From Saccharothrix sp. HUAS TT1 (lineage in GTDB: Bacteria > Actinomycetota > Actinomycetes > Mycobacteriales > Pseudonocardiaceae), in assembly GCF_040744945.1 (NCBI RefSeq), contig NZ_CP160453.1, forward strand, positions 2,790,001 through 2,854,000: 64,000 nt of DNA, given 5' to 3'. Below are positions 54,340 to 63,804 of this stretch, one piece after another (the first letter of the stretch is position 1; the number at the start of each line of letters is the position of its first letter). The notes beneath the pieces were generated by a model. The model was not told the DNA's origin, did not search any database, and saw only the letters and a program-made list of their open reading frames with translations. Both the position numbers and the translations under genes were made by a program.

Positions 54340-54942
54340 ATGGAAGCGTTCACCACGCACACCGGGGTCGGCGTTCCGCTGCGCAGGTCCAACGTGGACA
54401 CCGACCAGATCATCCCGGCCGTCTACCTCAAGCGCGTGACCCGCACGGGCTTCGAGGACGGCCTGTTCGCCGCCTGGCGCGGCGACGAGCAGTTCGTGCT
54501 CAACCAGGAACCGTTCCGGGCCGGCAGCGTGCTGGTCGCCGGGCCGGATTTCGGCACCGGGTCGTCCCGCGAGCACGCCGTGTGGGCGCTCATGGATTAC
54601 GGCTTCCGGGTGGTCATCTCGTCCCGGTTCGCCGACATCTTCCGGGGCAACTCGGGCAAGCAGGGCCTGCTGGCGGCCCAGTGCGAGCAGTCCGATGTCG
54701 AATTGCTGTGGAAGCTGCTGGAGAACGAGCCCGGCACCGAGGTCACCGTCGACCTGACGAAGAACACCGTTGTGGCGAAGGACTTCACCGCGCCCTTCAG
54801 CGTCGACGAGTACACCCGCTGGCGGCTGCTGGAGGGATTGGACGACATCGCGCTGACCCTCCGCCACGCCGACGACATCACCGAGTTCGAGCAGCGCAGG
54901 CAGGGTTGGCTGCCGACTACCGAACCCCTCCCCGCGAGCTGA
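54340..54942 (+). CDS. leuD: 3-isopropylmalate dehydratase small subunit
   Basis: 200 aa. Swivel domain that completes the LeuC active site: [37 protein letters not shown] and [16 protein letters not shown] are the family signatures. Normal length. Last gene of the leuCD operon. Confidence 0.97.
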   Translation: MEAFTTHTGVGVPLRRSNVDTDQIIPAVYLKRVTRTGFEDGLFAAWRGDEQFVLNQEPFRAGSVLVAGPDFGTGSSREHAVWALMDYGFRVVISSRFADIFRGNSGKQGLLAAQCEQSDVELLWKLLENEPGTEVTVDLTKNTVVAKDFTAPFSVDEYTRWRLLEGLDDIALTLRHADDITEFEQRRQGWLPTTEPLPAS

Positions 54943-54952
54943 CTCCGAAGGG

Positions 54953-54985
54953 GCCGGATTCCCCTCCGAACAGCGGGAATCCGGC
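54953..54985 (+). terminator. leuCD terminator hairpin
   Basis: A perfect 11-bp stem (GCCGGATTCCC / GGGAATCCGGC) with an 11-nt loop, 10 bp after the leuD stop. Confidence 0.75.
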
Positions 54986-55032
54986 TCACCGGAAGCTCCC
55001 GGAGCCCCTGAGGCGTCCCTCGACAGGTCGTA

Positions 55033-55105
55033 ATTGCCCACGCCACAACGGAAAATCTGGCGTGGCGATTGGTATTTCCTTGCATATGGGCTTACCGTGG
55101 GCAAT
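55033..55105. promoter_or_regulatory. hupB promoter within nested inverted repeats
   Basis: TTGGTA (55069-55074), 18-bp spacer, TACCGT (55093-55098). A 10-bp inverted repeat ATTGCCCACG (55033-55042) and CGTGGGCAAT (55096-55105) flanks the core, with CGCCAC/GTGGCG nested inside. The right arm overlaps the -10 box, so a bound protein (perhaps HU itself) could autoregulate. Confidence 0.55.
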
Positions 55106-55150
55106 CAGTCGGCCCGACTAGGGCCGTGAGCGTCCTGGGAGGGACTGAAG

Positions 55151-55864
55151 GTGAACAAGGCCCAGCTCATCGAGGCGCTCGCCGAGCGCCTTGGCGACAA
55201 GAAGAACGCCGCTGCCGCTGTCGACGGGCTCGTCGACGTCATCGTCCGCAGCGTCCACAAGGGCGAGAAGGTCAACATCACCGGCTTCGGTGTCTTCGAG
55301 AAGCGTGCCCGCGCGGCCCGCACCGCTCGCAACCCGCGCACCGGTGAGACCGTGAAGGTCAAGAAGACCAACGTTCCCGCGTTCCGCGCGGGTTCGACGT
55401 TCAAGGACGTCATCAGCGGCACGAAGAAGTTGCCGCGCGTCACGGCCGCCAAGCCCGCCGCCGCCGCCGCTGCGGCCAAGCCGGCCGCCGCGACCAAGGC
55501 TCCGGCGACCCGAAGCACCACCGCGCGCACCACCACTGCGCGCGCGACGCGCAGCACCGGCACCGCCACGCGTGCCGCTGCGGCGGCCACCAAGGCGCCG
55601 GCGACCCGCCGGACCGCCGCGGCCGCGAAGCCCGCCGCCACCGCCACCAAGGCCGCGCCTGCGAAGAGCACCGCGACCAAGGCCACCGCCGCGAAGACGA
55701 CCGCGGCCAAGGCGACCACGACCGCGGCGAAGGCGCCCGCGGCGGCCAAGAAGGCCGCTCCGGCGAAGGCCACCACGGCCACGGCGAAGGCGTCGACGGC
55801 GAAGGCCACCACGGCCGCCGCCGCGAAGCCGGCGGCGAAGAAGGCCCCGGCCAAGAAGAAGTGA
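55151..55864 (+). CDS. hupB: nucleoid protein HU with histone H1-like tail
   Basis: 237 aa from GTG 55151. Residues 1-92 are a complete HU domain ([57 protein letters not shown]). The remaining ~145 residues are Ala/Lys/Thr/Pro repeats ([18 protein letters not shown] types) like eukaryotic H1 and mycobacterial HupB. It compacts DNA; the Lys-rich tail is often acetylated or methylated in relatives. Followed by repeat copy 4. Confidence 0.96.
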   Translation: MNKAQLIEALAERLGDKKNAAAAVDGLVDVIVRSVHKGEKVNITGFGVFEKRARAARTARNPRTGETVKVKKTNVPAFRAGSTFKDVISGTKKLPRVTAAKPAAAAAAAKPAAATKAPATRSTTARTTTARATRSTGTATRAAAAATKAPATRRTAAAAKPAATATKAAPAKSTATKATAAKTTAAKATTTAAKAPAAAKKAAPAKATTATAKASTAKATTAAAAKPAAKKAPAKKK

Positions 55865-55953
55865 AGTCGGGCCGGGTGATCACCGGCCAGGCACGCAACA
55901 CCCGCTCAGGGCCCGGCGCGGACGCGCTCCGGGCCCTGAGCGCACTCCACCCC

Positions 55954-56017
55954 CGCGAGAGTCCTACGTTCGCGACCACCGTGTCCTACGTTCAGGACCC
56001 CCGAGTTCAACGCTCGG
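55954..56017. repeat. modular palindromic repeat, copy 4 (left half only)
   Basis: A at 55954-55967, a variant A at about 55979-55989 and B at 56002-56017 (CCGAG-TTCAACG-CTCGG hairpin). It lacks the right half, and 36 bases are identical to copy 2. Located between the convergent hupB and mutT1 genes. Confidence 0.78.
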
Positions 56018-56153
56018 CACGCCGCCCGGACCGTCGGCGGCGTGCGATTCCGGCGTAATCACGCCCACCGCGGCGAACTCACCGTGCTCGAACGGGCCCC
56101 CGGCGTGACCCGACCGGCCGAGTCGGGCGCCCGTCCGGCGCAACCGCCGGGCG

Positions 56154-57077
56154 TCAGGTGGTCGGTTTCGGCAACGCGGTGGGGAAGTAGTGCGCCGACA
56201 CGAGCCGCGGCCACGAGGCGTGCGAGTCCGAAGTGGACCACCCCGGCCCCGGCCGGCGGAACGCCAGCAGCCACGTGCTGCCCTTCTTGCACGGCGTCCC
56301 GTCCAGCGGCACGCCGCCCAGGTCGGCGAGGGTGGACACGACGTCCGGGATCACCCCGCCCTGGCTGCACACGACCGGCGTGCCGGCGCCGTCGGCGATC
56401 TCCAGCAGCCGCACCAGCGCGGCCTCCCGGTCCGGCCAGTACCCCTCCTCGGACAGCCTGGGCTCCAGCAGCACGCCGACGCCCAGGTCCTCCGCCACCC
56501 CCTGCACGGTCTCCACGCACCGCACCCGGGGCGCCGCGTGCACCCGTGCGGGCCCCCACAGCGGCAGCGCGGACCGCAACCCCGCCGCCTGCCGCCACCC
56601 CGCCGCGCTCAACGGCCGCAGGTCGTCGTCACCCGGCCAGTTGTCCCGCTTGCCCGCCTTCGCGTGCCGCACCAGCAACACCGTCGCCAGGTCCGCGGGC
56701 GCGGCCGTGAACGCCGCCAGCACCGACCGGTCGACGTCCCGCGTCACCAGGGCGACGGCCTCGTCGACCGGCACCCACCGCAGCTCGTCCACCTCGTCGT
56801 TGGGCTCGAACGACCCCGACCCGGCCCGCGCGCTGAAGTAGTCCACCACCTTCGGCTCACCGAACGCGCGGTAGGACACCTGGACCAGGTGCCGCCCCAG
56901 CACGGCGTGGAACCCGGTCTCCTCCCGCACCTCCCGCACCGCCGCCGCCGGCACCGTCTCACCGGCGTCCAGCTTGCCCTTCGGCAGGGACCAGTCGTCG
57001 TAACGCGGTCGGTGCACGACCGCCACGAGCCCATCGCGCCACAGCACGGCGCCCGCCGCCCGGATCACCCGCTTCAC
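56154..57077 (-). CDS. mutT1: two-domain Nudix hydrolase / histidine phosphatase (MutT1-like)
   Basis: 307 aa from GTG 57077, overlapping the ppk stop by 4 bp. N-terminal Nudix box [23 protein letters not shown] (residues ~35-57); C-terminal histidine phosphatase domain begins at [14 protein letters not shown] (~140). The domain order and the location between hupB and ppk match Rv2985 MutT1, which cleans 8-oxo-dGTP and diadenosine polyphosphates. Those activities are inferred from the family. Confidence 0.92.
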   Translation of the reverse strand: MKRVIRAAGAVLWRDGLVAVVHRPRYDDWSLPKGKLDAGETVPAAAVREVREETGFHAVLGRHLVQVSYRAFGEPKVVDYFSARAGSGSFEPNDEVDELRWVPVDEAVALVTRDVDRSVLAAFTAAPADLATVLLVRHAKAGKRDNWPGDDDLRPLSAAGWRQAAGLRSALPLWGPARVHAAPRVRCVETVQGVAEDLGVGVLLEPRLSEEGYWPDREAALVRLLEIADGAGTPVVCSQGGVIPDVVSTLADLGGVPLDGTPCKKGSTWLLAFRRPGPGWSTSDSHASWPRLVSAHYFPTALPKPTT

Positions 57078-59350
57078 CCCATCGCGCGGTGGCCGCGCAG
57101 CAACTCGGTCTGGTGGTCGCGCACCCTGGTGCCGTCGGCGGGCGACGCCTCCCACTCGCCGTCCGGTTGCAGCACCCAGCACCGCGTCGTCGGCTCCAGC
57201 GCCGAGTCCATCATCGCGTCGAGCTGCGCGGTGAGCTTCGGGTCGGTCACCCGCACCTGCACCTCGACCCGGCGGTCCAGGTTGCGGTGCATCATGTCGG
57301 CGCTGCCGATCCAGTGCTCGCCGCAGCCGGCGAAGTGGAACACCCGCGAGTGCTCCAGGAACCGGCCGAGGATGGACCGGACGTGGATGTTCTCCGACAG
57401 CCCCTTGATGCCCGGCTTCAACGCGCACACGCCGCGCACCACCACGTCCACCCGCACGCCCGCCTGCGACGCCCGGTACAGCGAGTCGATGACCTGCTCG
57501 TCCACCAGCGAGTTCACCTTGATGCGCACGCCCGCGGGCCCGCCGGCCGCGGCGTGCTCGATCTCCCGCTCGATGCGCTCCACGATCCCGCGCCGCACGC
57601 CGTAGGGCGCGACCAGCAGGCTGCGGTAGTGGTCCTGCCTGGCGTAACCGGTCAGCACGTTGAACAGGTCGGTGAGGTCCGCGCCGATGGTCGGCTCGGC
57701 GGTGAGGATGCCGATGTCCTCGTACAGCCGGGCCGTCTTCGGGTTGTAGTTGCCGGTGCCGATGTGGCAGTACCGCTGGATGCGCGAGCCCTCCTGCCGC
57801 ACCACCAGCGCGGTCTTGCAGTGCGTCTTGAGCCCCATCAGGCCGTAGACGACGTGCACGCCCGCCTTCTCCAGCGCCCGCGCCCACTTGATGTTCGCCT
57901 GCTCGTCGAACCGCGCCTTGATCTCCACCAGCGCCACGACCTGCTTGCCCGCCTCGGCCGCGTCGATCAGCGCGTCCACGATCGGGGAGTCACCCGATGT
58001 GCGGTACAGCGTCTGCTTGATGGCCAGCACCCGCGGGTCGGCCGCCGCCTGCTCGATGAACCGCTGCACGGACGTGGAGAACGAGTCGTACGGGTGGTGC
58101 ACCAGCACGTCGCCCTCGCGCAGGGTGGCGAAGATGCTCTTGGGCGTCTCCCGCTCGCCGAACGCCGAGTGCGTCGCGGGCACGAACGGCGCGTCCTTGA
58201 GCTGCTTGCGGTCCACGCTGTAGAGCTGCCACAGGCACGACAGGTCCAGCAGACCGGGCACCTGGACGACGTCGTGCGGGTCGACCTCCATCTCCCGCAG
58301 CAGCCGCTCCAGCATGTTCTCGGTCATGTCGTCGGCGACCTCCAGCCGCACCGGCGGCCCGAACCGGCGACGCGCCAGCTCCCGCTCCAGCGCCTGCAGC
58401 AGGTCCTCGTCCTGGTCCTCCTCGACCTCCAGGTCGGCGTTGCGGGTCACCCGGAACGCGTGGCACTCGATGACCTGCATGCCCGCGAACAGCTCGCCCA
58501 TGTGCGCCGTGATCAGCTCCTCCAACGGCAGGAACGTCGCCGTCGGGCTGGTCCGGTCGCTCTCCACGCGCACCAGGCGCGGCACGTTGTCCGGCACCTT
58601 GATGCGGGCGAACCGCTCCGCGCCGCCCTCCGGGTCGCGCACCGTCACGGCGAGGTTCAGCGACAGGCCGGAGATGTAGGGGAACGGGTGCGCGGCGTCC
58701 ACGGCCAGCGGCGTGAGCACCGGGAACACCTGGTCGGTGAAGTAGTTGGACAGCCGCAGCTTCTCGAAGTCGCTGAGCTGCGCCCAGTTGACGATGCTGA
58801 TCGAGTGCTTCTCCAGCTCCGGCTGGATGTGGTCGAGGAACGCCCTGGCGTGCTGCTCGACCAGCTCCTGGGCGCGCTTGGACATGTTCGCCAGCTGCTC
58901 GCGCGGGGTGAGCCCGTCCGCGCTGCGCACCGACAGGCCGGTCTCGTCGCGGCGCTTCAGGCCGGCCACCCGGACCATGTAGAACTCGTCCAGGTTCGAG
59001 GCGAAGATGGCCAGGAACTTCGCCCGCTCCAGCAGCGGCTGGGAGGCGTCCTCGGCCAGGGCGAGCACCCTGGCGTTGAAGTCCAACCAGGACAGCTCCC
59101 GGTTGAAGTACCGGTCGTCGGGCAGGTCGGCCTGGGCCTCGACGGCGGTGACGGCGGGCGGTGAGCTCGGGAACGACCGGGACGCCGCCTCGGCCGGTTG
59201 CTGCGCCGCCATCGTGCCCGCGCGCGTGCCGTTGCCGCCGCGGCGGGTGGCCGGACGCGGTCGACGGCGCGGGTTCGCGGCCGTCGTGGCCCGCGGCGTC
59301 CTCGTCCGGCGCTTGGGCGCGGGCTGCTCGGGAGTGTTGTCCGTGCTCAC
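57074..59350 (-). CDS. ppk: polyphosphate kinase 1
   Basis: 758 aa, GTG start at 59350. It makes polyphosphate from ATP. The first ~50 residues are a basic, Arg/Thr/Pro-rich extension; the PPK1 N domain starts at [18 protein letters not shown]. The active His is expected in the [22 protein letters not shown] segment and the second catalytic His in [24 protein letters not shown]. The next gene in the operon is mutT1. Confidence 0.96.
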   Translation of the reverse strand: MSTDNTPEQPAPKRRTRTPRATTAANPRRRPRPATRRGGNGTRAGTMAAQQPAEAASRSFPSSPPAVTAVEAQADLPDDRYFNRELSWLDFNARVLALAEDASQPLLERAKFLAIFASNLDEFYMVRVAGLKRRDETGLSVRSADGLTPREQLANMSKRAQELVEQHARAFLDHIQPELEKHSISIVNWAQLSDFEKLRLSNYFTDQVFPVLTPLAVDAAHPFPYISGLSLNLAVTVRDPEGGAERFARIKVPDNVPRLVRVESDRTSPTATFLPLEELITAHMGELFAGMQVIECHAFRVTRNADLEVEEDQDEDLLQALERELARRRFGPPVRLEVADDMTENMLERLLREMEVDPHDVVQVPGLLDLSCLWQLYSVDRKQLKDAPFVPATHSAFGERETPKSIFATLREGDVLVHHPYDSFSTSVQRFIEQAAADPRVLAIKQTLYRTSGDSPIVDALIDAAEAGKQVVALVEIKARFDEQANIKWARALEKAGVHVVYGLMGLKTHCKTALVVRQEGSRIQRYCHIGTGNYNPKTARLYEDIGILTAEPTIGADLTDLFNVLTGYARQDHYRSLLVAPYGVRRGIVERIEREIEHAAAGGPAGVRIKVNSLVDEQVIDSLYRASQAGVRVDVVVRGVCALKPGIKGLSENIHVRSILGRFLEHSRVFHFAGCGEHWIGSADMMHRNLDRRVEVQVRVTDPKLTAQLDAMMDSALEPTTRCWVLQPDGEWEASPADGTRVRDHQTELLRGHRAMG

Positions 59351-59407
59351 GATCGCATTGTTCCCCAGAACGGGCGACCTCGCGCTGATCGGGAAGTGAA
59401 CTCCCGG

Positions 59408-59602
59408 TCACACCGGCCGGAGCAAGCCGCGCACGTCACCGGCGTCGTCGCGGACGACGGTGACCCGCTGGCCGGGGCGCAGCGAGCGCCAGCCGCCCGC
59501 GGCGACGGCTTCGGCCGGCACGTCCACGAGCACGCCGTCGTCGCGCAGCACGGTCGCCGCGCCGTCCGGGTGGTGGGCGCTCACCGTCGCCTGCTCTGTC
59601 AC
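59408..59602 (-). CDS. small OB-fold / cold-shock-like protein
   Basis: 64 aa. The pattern HHPDGAATVLRDDGVLVDVPAEAVAAGGWRSLRPGQRVTVVRDDAGDVRGLLRP is weakly like a cold-shock domain (GfrsLkeGQ-V-F), but the RNP1/RNP2 aromatic motifs are absent, so nucleic-acid binding is doubtful. Located between ppk and cofC on the same strand, with 57 bp to ppk. Conserved hypothetical. Confidence 0.65.
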   Translation of the reverse strand: MTEQATVSAHHPDGAATVLRDDGVLVDVPAEAVAAGGWRSLRPGQRVTVVRDDAGDVRGLLRPV

Positions 59603-59619
59603 GCCGCCAAGCTAGCCGA

Positions 59620-60228
59620 TCAGCCGCCCACCGGGCTGACCGCCGTCGCGGTGCGCGGGCCCAGGCCCAGGTCCGCCGCCAGCCGCAGGTCCTCGGCCGT
59701 GTCCACGTCGTGCCGCAGCGACGGCCACGGCCCCACGAGCGCCGTCGCGCCGGAAGCCGCGTGGGCCGCCGCCGAACCGCCCCCGAAGGCCGGCGCCAGC
59801 TCACCGCCCGCCGCGGAGAGGAGCAGCGTCGTCCCCGTGCCCTGGCGGTCGGGGCAGAACGCCCGCCCCCGGGCCGCGCCCAGCGCCGCCGCCAGCTCCG
59901 CGGTCCGCAACGCCGGCAGGTCGGCCTGCAGCGCGCCCACCACCGACCCGGCGTCCCGCGACCGCAGCACCTCGAACCCGAACCGCAGCGCCTCGTTCAA
60001 CCCCTCCGGCCCGTCGACCGACTCGACGCCCAGCGCGCGCAGTCCCGCCACCACCGCCGGGTCCGACGTGACGGTCAGCACACGGCGCACCGCGGGCAGT
60101 GCCGCCGAGATGGTGTCCAGCGCGAACGCCAGCGCCAGCGCCGGGCGGTCGAGCCGGTCGCCGACCAGTCGCGACTTGGCCCGGTCCAGCGTCTTGACCG
60201 GCACCACCAGGTCCACTTCGGCTCCCAC
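59620..60228 (-). CDS. cofC: 2-phospho-L-lactate / phosphoenolpyruvate guanylyltransferase (F420 biosynthesis)
   Basis: 202 aa from GTG 60228. Nucleotidyltransferase fold: VDLVVPVKTLDRAKSRL at the N-terminus, VVGALQADLPALRTAELAAAL and the late LRHDVDTAEDLRLAADLGLG. In mycobacteria the homologue FbiD (Rv2983), located between ppk and gpsA as here, activates PEP with GTP for the F420 side of coenzyme F420 assembly. Divergent from the acyltransferase with 82 bp between. Confidence 0.88.
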   Translation of the reverse strand: MGAEVDLVVPVKTLDRAKSRLVGDRLDRPALALAFALDTISAALPAVRRVLTVTSDPAVVAGLRALGVESVDGPEGLNEALRFGFEVLRSRDAGSVVGALQADLPALRTAELAAALGAARGRAFCPDRQGTGTTLLLSAAGGELAPAFGGGSAAAHAASGATALVGPWPSLRHDVDTAEDLRLAADLGLGPRTATAVSPVGG

Positions 60229-60310
60229 CCCGCCATACTCCCCGATGCCGGCTGGACCTGGCCGGGGGCTCCGGTGAAGACTCCAGGTCCACGACGAAGA
60301 GGGAGTGCAC

Positions 60311-61012
60311 GTGGCCAAGGAGAAGGGCGGCTTCTGGGTCGGGCTCGCCGCGGCGATCCTCTACCCCGCCACCGCGGCGATGGCGCGGCGGCGCAGCGAA
60401 GGCGGGGAACGGGTGCCCAGGACGGGTGGGGCGCTCATCGTGATGAACCACGTGTCCCACCTCGACCCCGTCTACGACGCCGTCTTCACGCACAGGCAAG
60501 GCCGGGTGCCGCACTTCCTCGCCAAGCACAGCCTGTGGAACGTCCCGTTCGTCGGCACGGTGGTGAAGGGCGCCCGGCAGATCCCGGTCTACCGCGGCAC
60601 GGCCGACGCCCAGCAGAGCCTGCGCGCCGCGCACGAGGCCCTGGAGCAGGGCCTGGTGGTGATCATCTACCCGGAGGGCACGATCACCCGCGACCCGGAC
60701 GGCTGGCCGATGACGTCGCGCACCGGCGTGGCCCGGCTGGCGCTGGAGCACGACGTGCCCGTGCTGCCCGCCGCCCGCTGGGGCACCCGCGAGGTCTACG
60801 ACCACTACCGCAAGAAGTTCCGCCCGTTCCCGCGCAAGACCGTGGTGACGAAGGTCGGCCCGCCGGTCGACCTGTCCGCCTACCGGGACCGGCCGCAGAA
60901 CCTGCCGCTGCTGCGCGAGGTGACCGACGTGCTGATGAACGAGGTCAAGGGCCTGCTCGCGGACATCCGCGAGGAGCAGGCGCCCGACGGCTTCCACACC
61001 AAGCAGGTCTGA
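60311..61012 (+). CDS. 1-acylglycerol-3-phosphate acyltransferase (PlsC family)
   Basis: 233 aa from GTG 60311 (GAGGGA ~8 bp upstream; the GTG at 60305 would be closer). The acyltransferase H-x4-D motif is His47-VSHL-Asp52 ([13 protein letters not shown]), and [12 protein letters not shown] is the second motif. An N-terminal hydrophobic stretch ([16 protein letters not shown]) associates it with the membrane. It likely makes phosphatidate. It abuts gpsA (1 bp gap), which supplies glycerol-3-phosphate, so the pair forms a glycerolipid unit. Confidence 0.9.
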   Translation: MAKEKGGFWVGLAAAILYPATAAMARRRSEGGERVPRTGGALIVMNHVSHLDPVYDAVFTHRQGRVPHFLAKHSLWNVPFVGTVVKGARQIPVYRGTADAQQSLRAAHEALEQGLVVIIYPEGTITRDPDGWPMTSRTGVARLALEHDVPVLPAARWGTREVYDHYRKKFRPFPRKTVVTKVGPPVDLSAYRDRPQNLPLLREVTDVLMNEVKGLLADIREEQAPDGFHTKQV

Positions 61013-61013
61013 C

Positions 61014-62018
61014 GTGGACCGGGTCGCGGTGCTGGGCGCCGGGTCGTGGGGCACCGCCTTCGCCAAGGTGCTCGCCGACTCCGGCACGGACGTGGTGCTG
61101 TGGGCGCGGCGGCCCGAGGTCGCCGACGCCATCTCGAACGACCGGGTGAACGCCGACTACCTGCCGGACGTCGTGCTGCCCGCCAACCTGAGCGCCACCG
61201 CCGACGCCGAGAAGGCGTTGGCCGGCGCGCGGGCCGTGGTGCTGGCCGTGCCGAGCCAGACGCTGCGGGAGAACCTGAGCGGCTGGCGCTCGTCGCTGCC
61301 GGCCGGCGCGACGCTGGTCAGCCTGGCCAAGGGCGTCGAGCTGGGCACGCTCAAGCGGATGAGCGAGGTGGTCCGCGAGGTCGCCGGCGTGCCGGAGGAC
61401 CAGGTCGCGGTGGTGACCGGGCCGAACCTGGCCAAGGAGATCGCGGCCGAGCAGCCGACCGCCACGGTCATCGCGTGCACCGACCACGACCGCGCGGTCG
61501 ACTTCCAGCAAGCGTGCTCCAACTCCTACTTCCGGCCGTACACCAACGTCGACGTGGTGGGCTGCGAGCTGGGCGGGGCGTGCAAGAACGTCATCGCGCT
61601 GGCCTGCGGCATGGCGGCGGGCCTCGGGTTCGGCGACAACACGATGGCCTCGATCATCACCCGCGGCCTGGCCGAGACCGCGCGGCTGGGCGCGGCGCTG
61701 GGCGCGGACCCGCTGACGTTCGCCGGGCTGGCCGGGCTGGGCGACCTGGTGGCCACGTGCGCGTCGCCGCTGTCGCGCAACCGGACGTTCGGCGAGCGGC
61801 TGGGCCGCGGCGACTCGCTGGCGCAGGCGCAGGAGGCGGCGCACGGGCAGGTCGCGGAGGGCGTGAAGTCGTGCTCGTCCATCCGCGAGCTGGCCGCCCG
61901 GGTCGGCGTGGACATGCCGATCACCGACGGCGTGCACCAGGTGTGCCACGAGGGGCTGGACCCGCGCGTGCTGACGGCGGCGCTGCTCGGGCGCGAGCGG
62001 AAGGCGGAGCGGCAGTGA
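61014..62018 (+). CDS. gpsA: glycerol-3-phosphate dehydrogenase [NAD(P)+]
   Basis: 334 aa, GTG start. It reduces dihydroxyacetone phosphate to sn-glycerol-3-phosphate for phospholipids. NAD(P) motif [21 protein letters not shown], the catalytic Lys region [17 protein letters not shown], and [21 protein letters not shown] near the C-terminus. Its stop overlaps the next start by 4 bp (GTGA). Confidence 0.96.
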   Translation: MDRVAVLGAGSWGTAFAKVLADSGTDVVLWARRPEVADAISNDRVNADYLPDVVLPANLSATADAEKALAGARAVVLAVPSQTLRENLSGWRSSLPAGATLVSLAKGVELGTLKRMSEVVREVAGVPEDQVAVVTGPNLAKEIAAEQPTATVIACTDHDRAVDFQQACSNSYFRPYTNVDVVGCELGGACKNVIALACGMAAGLGFGDNTMASIITRGLAETARLGAALGADPLTFAGLAGLGDLVATCASPLSRNRTFGERLGRGDSLAQAQEAAHGQVAEGVKSCSSIRELAARVGVDMPITDGVHQVCHEGLDPRVLTAALLGRERKAERQ

Positions 62019-63094
62019 CCGAGGGGACCCGGGACGGCACGTGGGGCGACGGCACGAGGGTCGTGCACTCGACGCCCGCGGTGCCGGGCGAGCCGTTCAC
62101 GGCGGGGCCGGTGTTCGCGTCGTCCTACCACCTCGGCGGCGCGGACACCTACGGCCGGGCGCACAACCCGACCTGGCGCGTGCTGGAGGCGGCGCTCGGC
62201 GACCTGGACGGCGGCACGACCGTGCTGTTCCCGTCCGGCATGGCGGCGATCTCGACGTTCCTGCGGGTGGTGCTCGCGCCCGGCGACGTGGTCGTGGTCC
62301 CGAGCGACGGCTACTACCTGACCCGGACGCTGGTCGCCGAGATGCCGGTGGAGGTGGTCGAGGCGCCGACCGCCGGGCCGTACCCGTCGTTCGACGGCGT
62401 GCGGCTGGTGCTGCTGGAGTCGCCGTCCAACCCCGGCCTGGACGTGTGCGACATCGCCGCGCTGACCGGGGCCGCGCACGCGGCGGGCGCGCTGGTGGCG
62501 GTGGACAACACGACCGCGACGCCGCTCGGCCAGCAGCCGCTGCTGCTGGGCGCGGACGCGGTGGTGAGCAGCGACACGAAGGCCGTCGCCGGGCACAGCG
62601 ACGTGCTGCTCGGCCACGTGTCCACTTCGGACCCGGCCCTGGCCGAGCGGGTGCGCGCGGCGCGGACCACCGGCGGCGCGATCCCCGGGCCGTTCGAGGC
62701 GTGGCTGGCGCACCGCGGGCTCGGCACGCTCGACCTGCGGCTGACCAGGCAGGCGGCGAACGCGGCGGCCCTGTACGACGTGCTCAAGGCGCACCCCGCG
62801 GTGACCGGCCTGCGCTGGCCGGGCGCGCCGGAGGACCCGGCGCACGAGGTGGCGTCCCGGCAGATGCGGCGGTTCGGCGGGGTGCTGACCTTCGAGCTGG
62901 CGGGCGCGGACGCGGTGGCGGCGTTCCTGGCGAAGTCCCGGCTGGTGTTCGCGAGCACCAGCTTCGGCGGCCTGCACACCAGCCTGGACCGGCGCGCGCA
63001 GTGGGGCGACCCGGTGCCGGAGGGCCTGGTCCGGCTGTCCGCGGGCTGCGAGGACACCGCCGACCTGGTCGAGGACGTGCTGCGGTCGCTGTGA
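62015..63094 (+). CDS. cystathionine gamma-lyase/synthase family PLP enzyme
   Basis: 359 aa from GTG 62015. The Cys/Met-metabolism PLP fold is shown by [27 protein letters not shown] (Asp164 contacts the pyridine N) and the Schiff-base Lys189 in [17 protein letters not shown]; the C-terminal [17 protein letters not shown] is the family end motif. It may be a cystathionine gamma-lyase, gamma-synthase or a related lyase; the sequence does not settle which. The cysteine dioxygenase gene follows, suggesting cysteine turnover. Confidence 0.9.
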   Translation: MTEGTRDGTWGDGTRVVHSTPAVPGEPFTAGPVFASSYHLGGADTYGRAHNPTWRVLEAALGDLDGGTTVLFPSGMAAISTFLRVVLAPGDVVVVPSDGYYLTRTLVAEMPVEVVEAPTAGPYPSFDGVRLVLLESPSNPGLDVCDIAALTGAAHAAGALVAVDNTTATPLGQQPLLLGADAVVSSDTKAVAGHSDVLLGHVSTSDPALAERVRAARTTGGAIPGPFEAWLAHRGLGTLDLRLTRQAANAAALYDVLKAHPAVTGLRWPGAPEDPAHEVASRQMRRFGGVLTFELAGADAVAAFLAKSRLVFASTSFGGLHTSLDRRAQWGDPVPEGLVRLSAGCEDTADLVEDVLRSL

Positions 63095-63114
63095 CGCCGT
63101 TCGTCACCTGAACG

Positions 63115-63148
63115 GGTTCACCACTCTGGTTCACCGGTCGGGTTCACC
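63115..63148. repeat. triple 13-bp direct repeat upstream of the cysteine dioxygenase leader
   Basis: GGTTCACC occurs at 63115-63122, 63128-63135 and 63141-63148 with exact 13-bp phase, just upstream of the predicted -35 box (63161). Confidence 0.6.
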
Positions 63149-63160
63149 GGTTGGGACGGG

Positions 63161-63189
63161 TTGCGCGGTGGCGGCTGTGCTGCCACCCT
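63161..63189 (+). promoter_or_regulatory. putative promoter of the Cys leader peptide
   Basis: TTGCGC (63161-63166), 17-bp spacer, CACCCT (63184-63189), then 7 bp to ATG 63197. Same spacing as in the ilvB and cimA leader promoters; the -10 match is weak. Confidence 0.45.
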
Positions 63190-63196
63190 CGTCCCC

Positions 63197-63277
63197 ATGT
63201 CCTTCCGCGCCATGATCGACGGGCGGGGTCACATCGACCTCCGCCTGGTCGCCAGCGCGCTCTGTCTCCCCCGGTGA
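63197..63277 (+). CDS. Cys-containing leader peptide upstream of cysteine dioxygenase
   Basis: 26-residue ORF ending HIDLRLVASALCLPR then TGA. The HIDL-x-x-VASALC pattern resembles the short actinobacterial leader peptides (H-[IV]-D-L-x-R-x-x-S-A-x-C) that precede sulfur-metabolism genes. The single Cys near the C-terminus (residue 23) is followed by a hairpin before the downstream gene. It may couple expression to cysteinyl-tRNA or to ribosome stalling. Confidence 0.75.
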   Translation: MSFRAMIDGRGHIDLRLVASALCLPR

Positions 63278-63291
63278 TCGTCTCGCGTCCC

Positions 63292-63310
63292 GCGAGCCCG
63301 TGAGGCTCGC
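63292..63310 (+). terminator. hairpin between Cys leader and cysteine dioxygenase gene
   Basis: Stem GCGAGCC / GGCTCGC with 5-nt loop, 14 bp after the leader stop. No T-tract; it may instead gate translation initiation at 63337. Confidence 0.55.
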
Positions 63311-63336
63311 CACTCACCGAGCACCGAGAAGGAACC

Positions 63337-63804
63337 ATGTTCGCCGTTCCGGAGAACACCATCGCCCTGCCCCAGTCGCACGCCGCGCTGCACCCCGTGC
63401 GGATCGCGCTCGACACGGCGGCACGGCGCGAGCGCTGGGCCCACCTGCTCCGCTACGACCCCGAGACCCGCTTCGCCGCGCTGGTCGACAAGACGCCGGA
63501 GCAGGAGGTGTGGCTGATGAGCTGGTTGCCCGGCCAGCACGCCGACCTGCACGACCACGGCGCGACCAGCGGCGCGTTCACCGTGGTCAGCGGCTCGCTG
63601 ACCGAGGTCGTCACGCCGGGGCCGACCCAGGTGCTGCACCACCTGGTGGCCGGGCAGTCGCGGGTGTTCGGCCCGTCGTACGCGCACCAGGTGCGCAACG
63701 ACGGCGTCGACCCCGCCGTCACGATCCACGTCTACCGCGACGGCGGGCGCACCGTGCGGCCGGTCCGGTTCGACCCGCTGTCGGGCACTACGTCCGTGCG
63801 GTGA
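63337..63804 (+). CDS. cysteine dioxygenase family protein
   Basis: 155 aa. Cupin Fe(II) ligands His72 and His74 (DLHDHGATSGAF) and His117 (PSYAHQVRN). Oxidises cysteine to cysteine sulfinate. The Cys-Tyr crosslink cysteine of mammalian CDO is absent (Gly in that strand), as in bacterial forms. GAAGGA precedes the ATG. It follows the PLP lyase gene and its Cys leader; the last 17 bp overlap the next, convergent gene. Confidence 0.9.
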   Translation: MFAVPENTIALPQSHAALHPVRIALDTAARRERWAHLLRYDPETRFAALVDKTPEQEVWLMSWLPGQHADLHDHGATSGAFTVVSGSLTEVVTPGPTQVLHHLVAGQSRVFGPSYAHQVRNDGVDPAVTIHVYRDGGRTVRPVRFDPLSGTTSVR

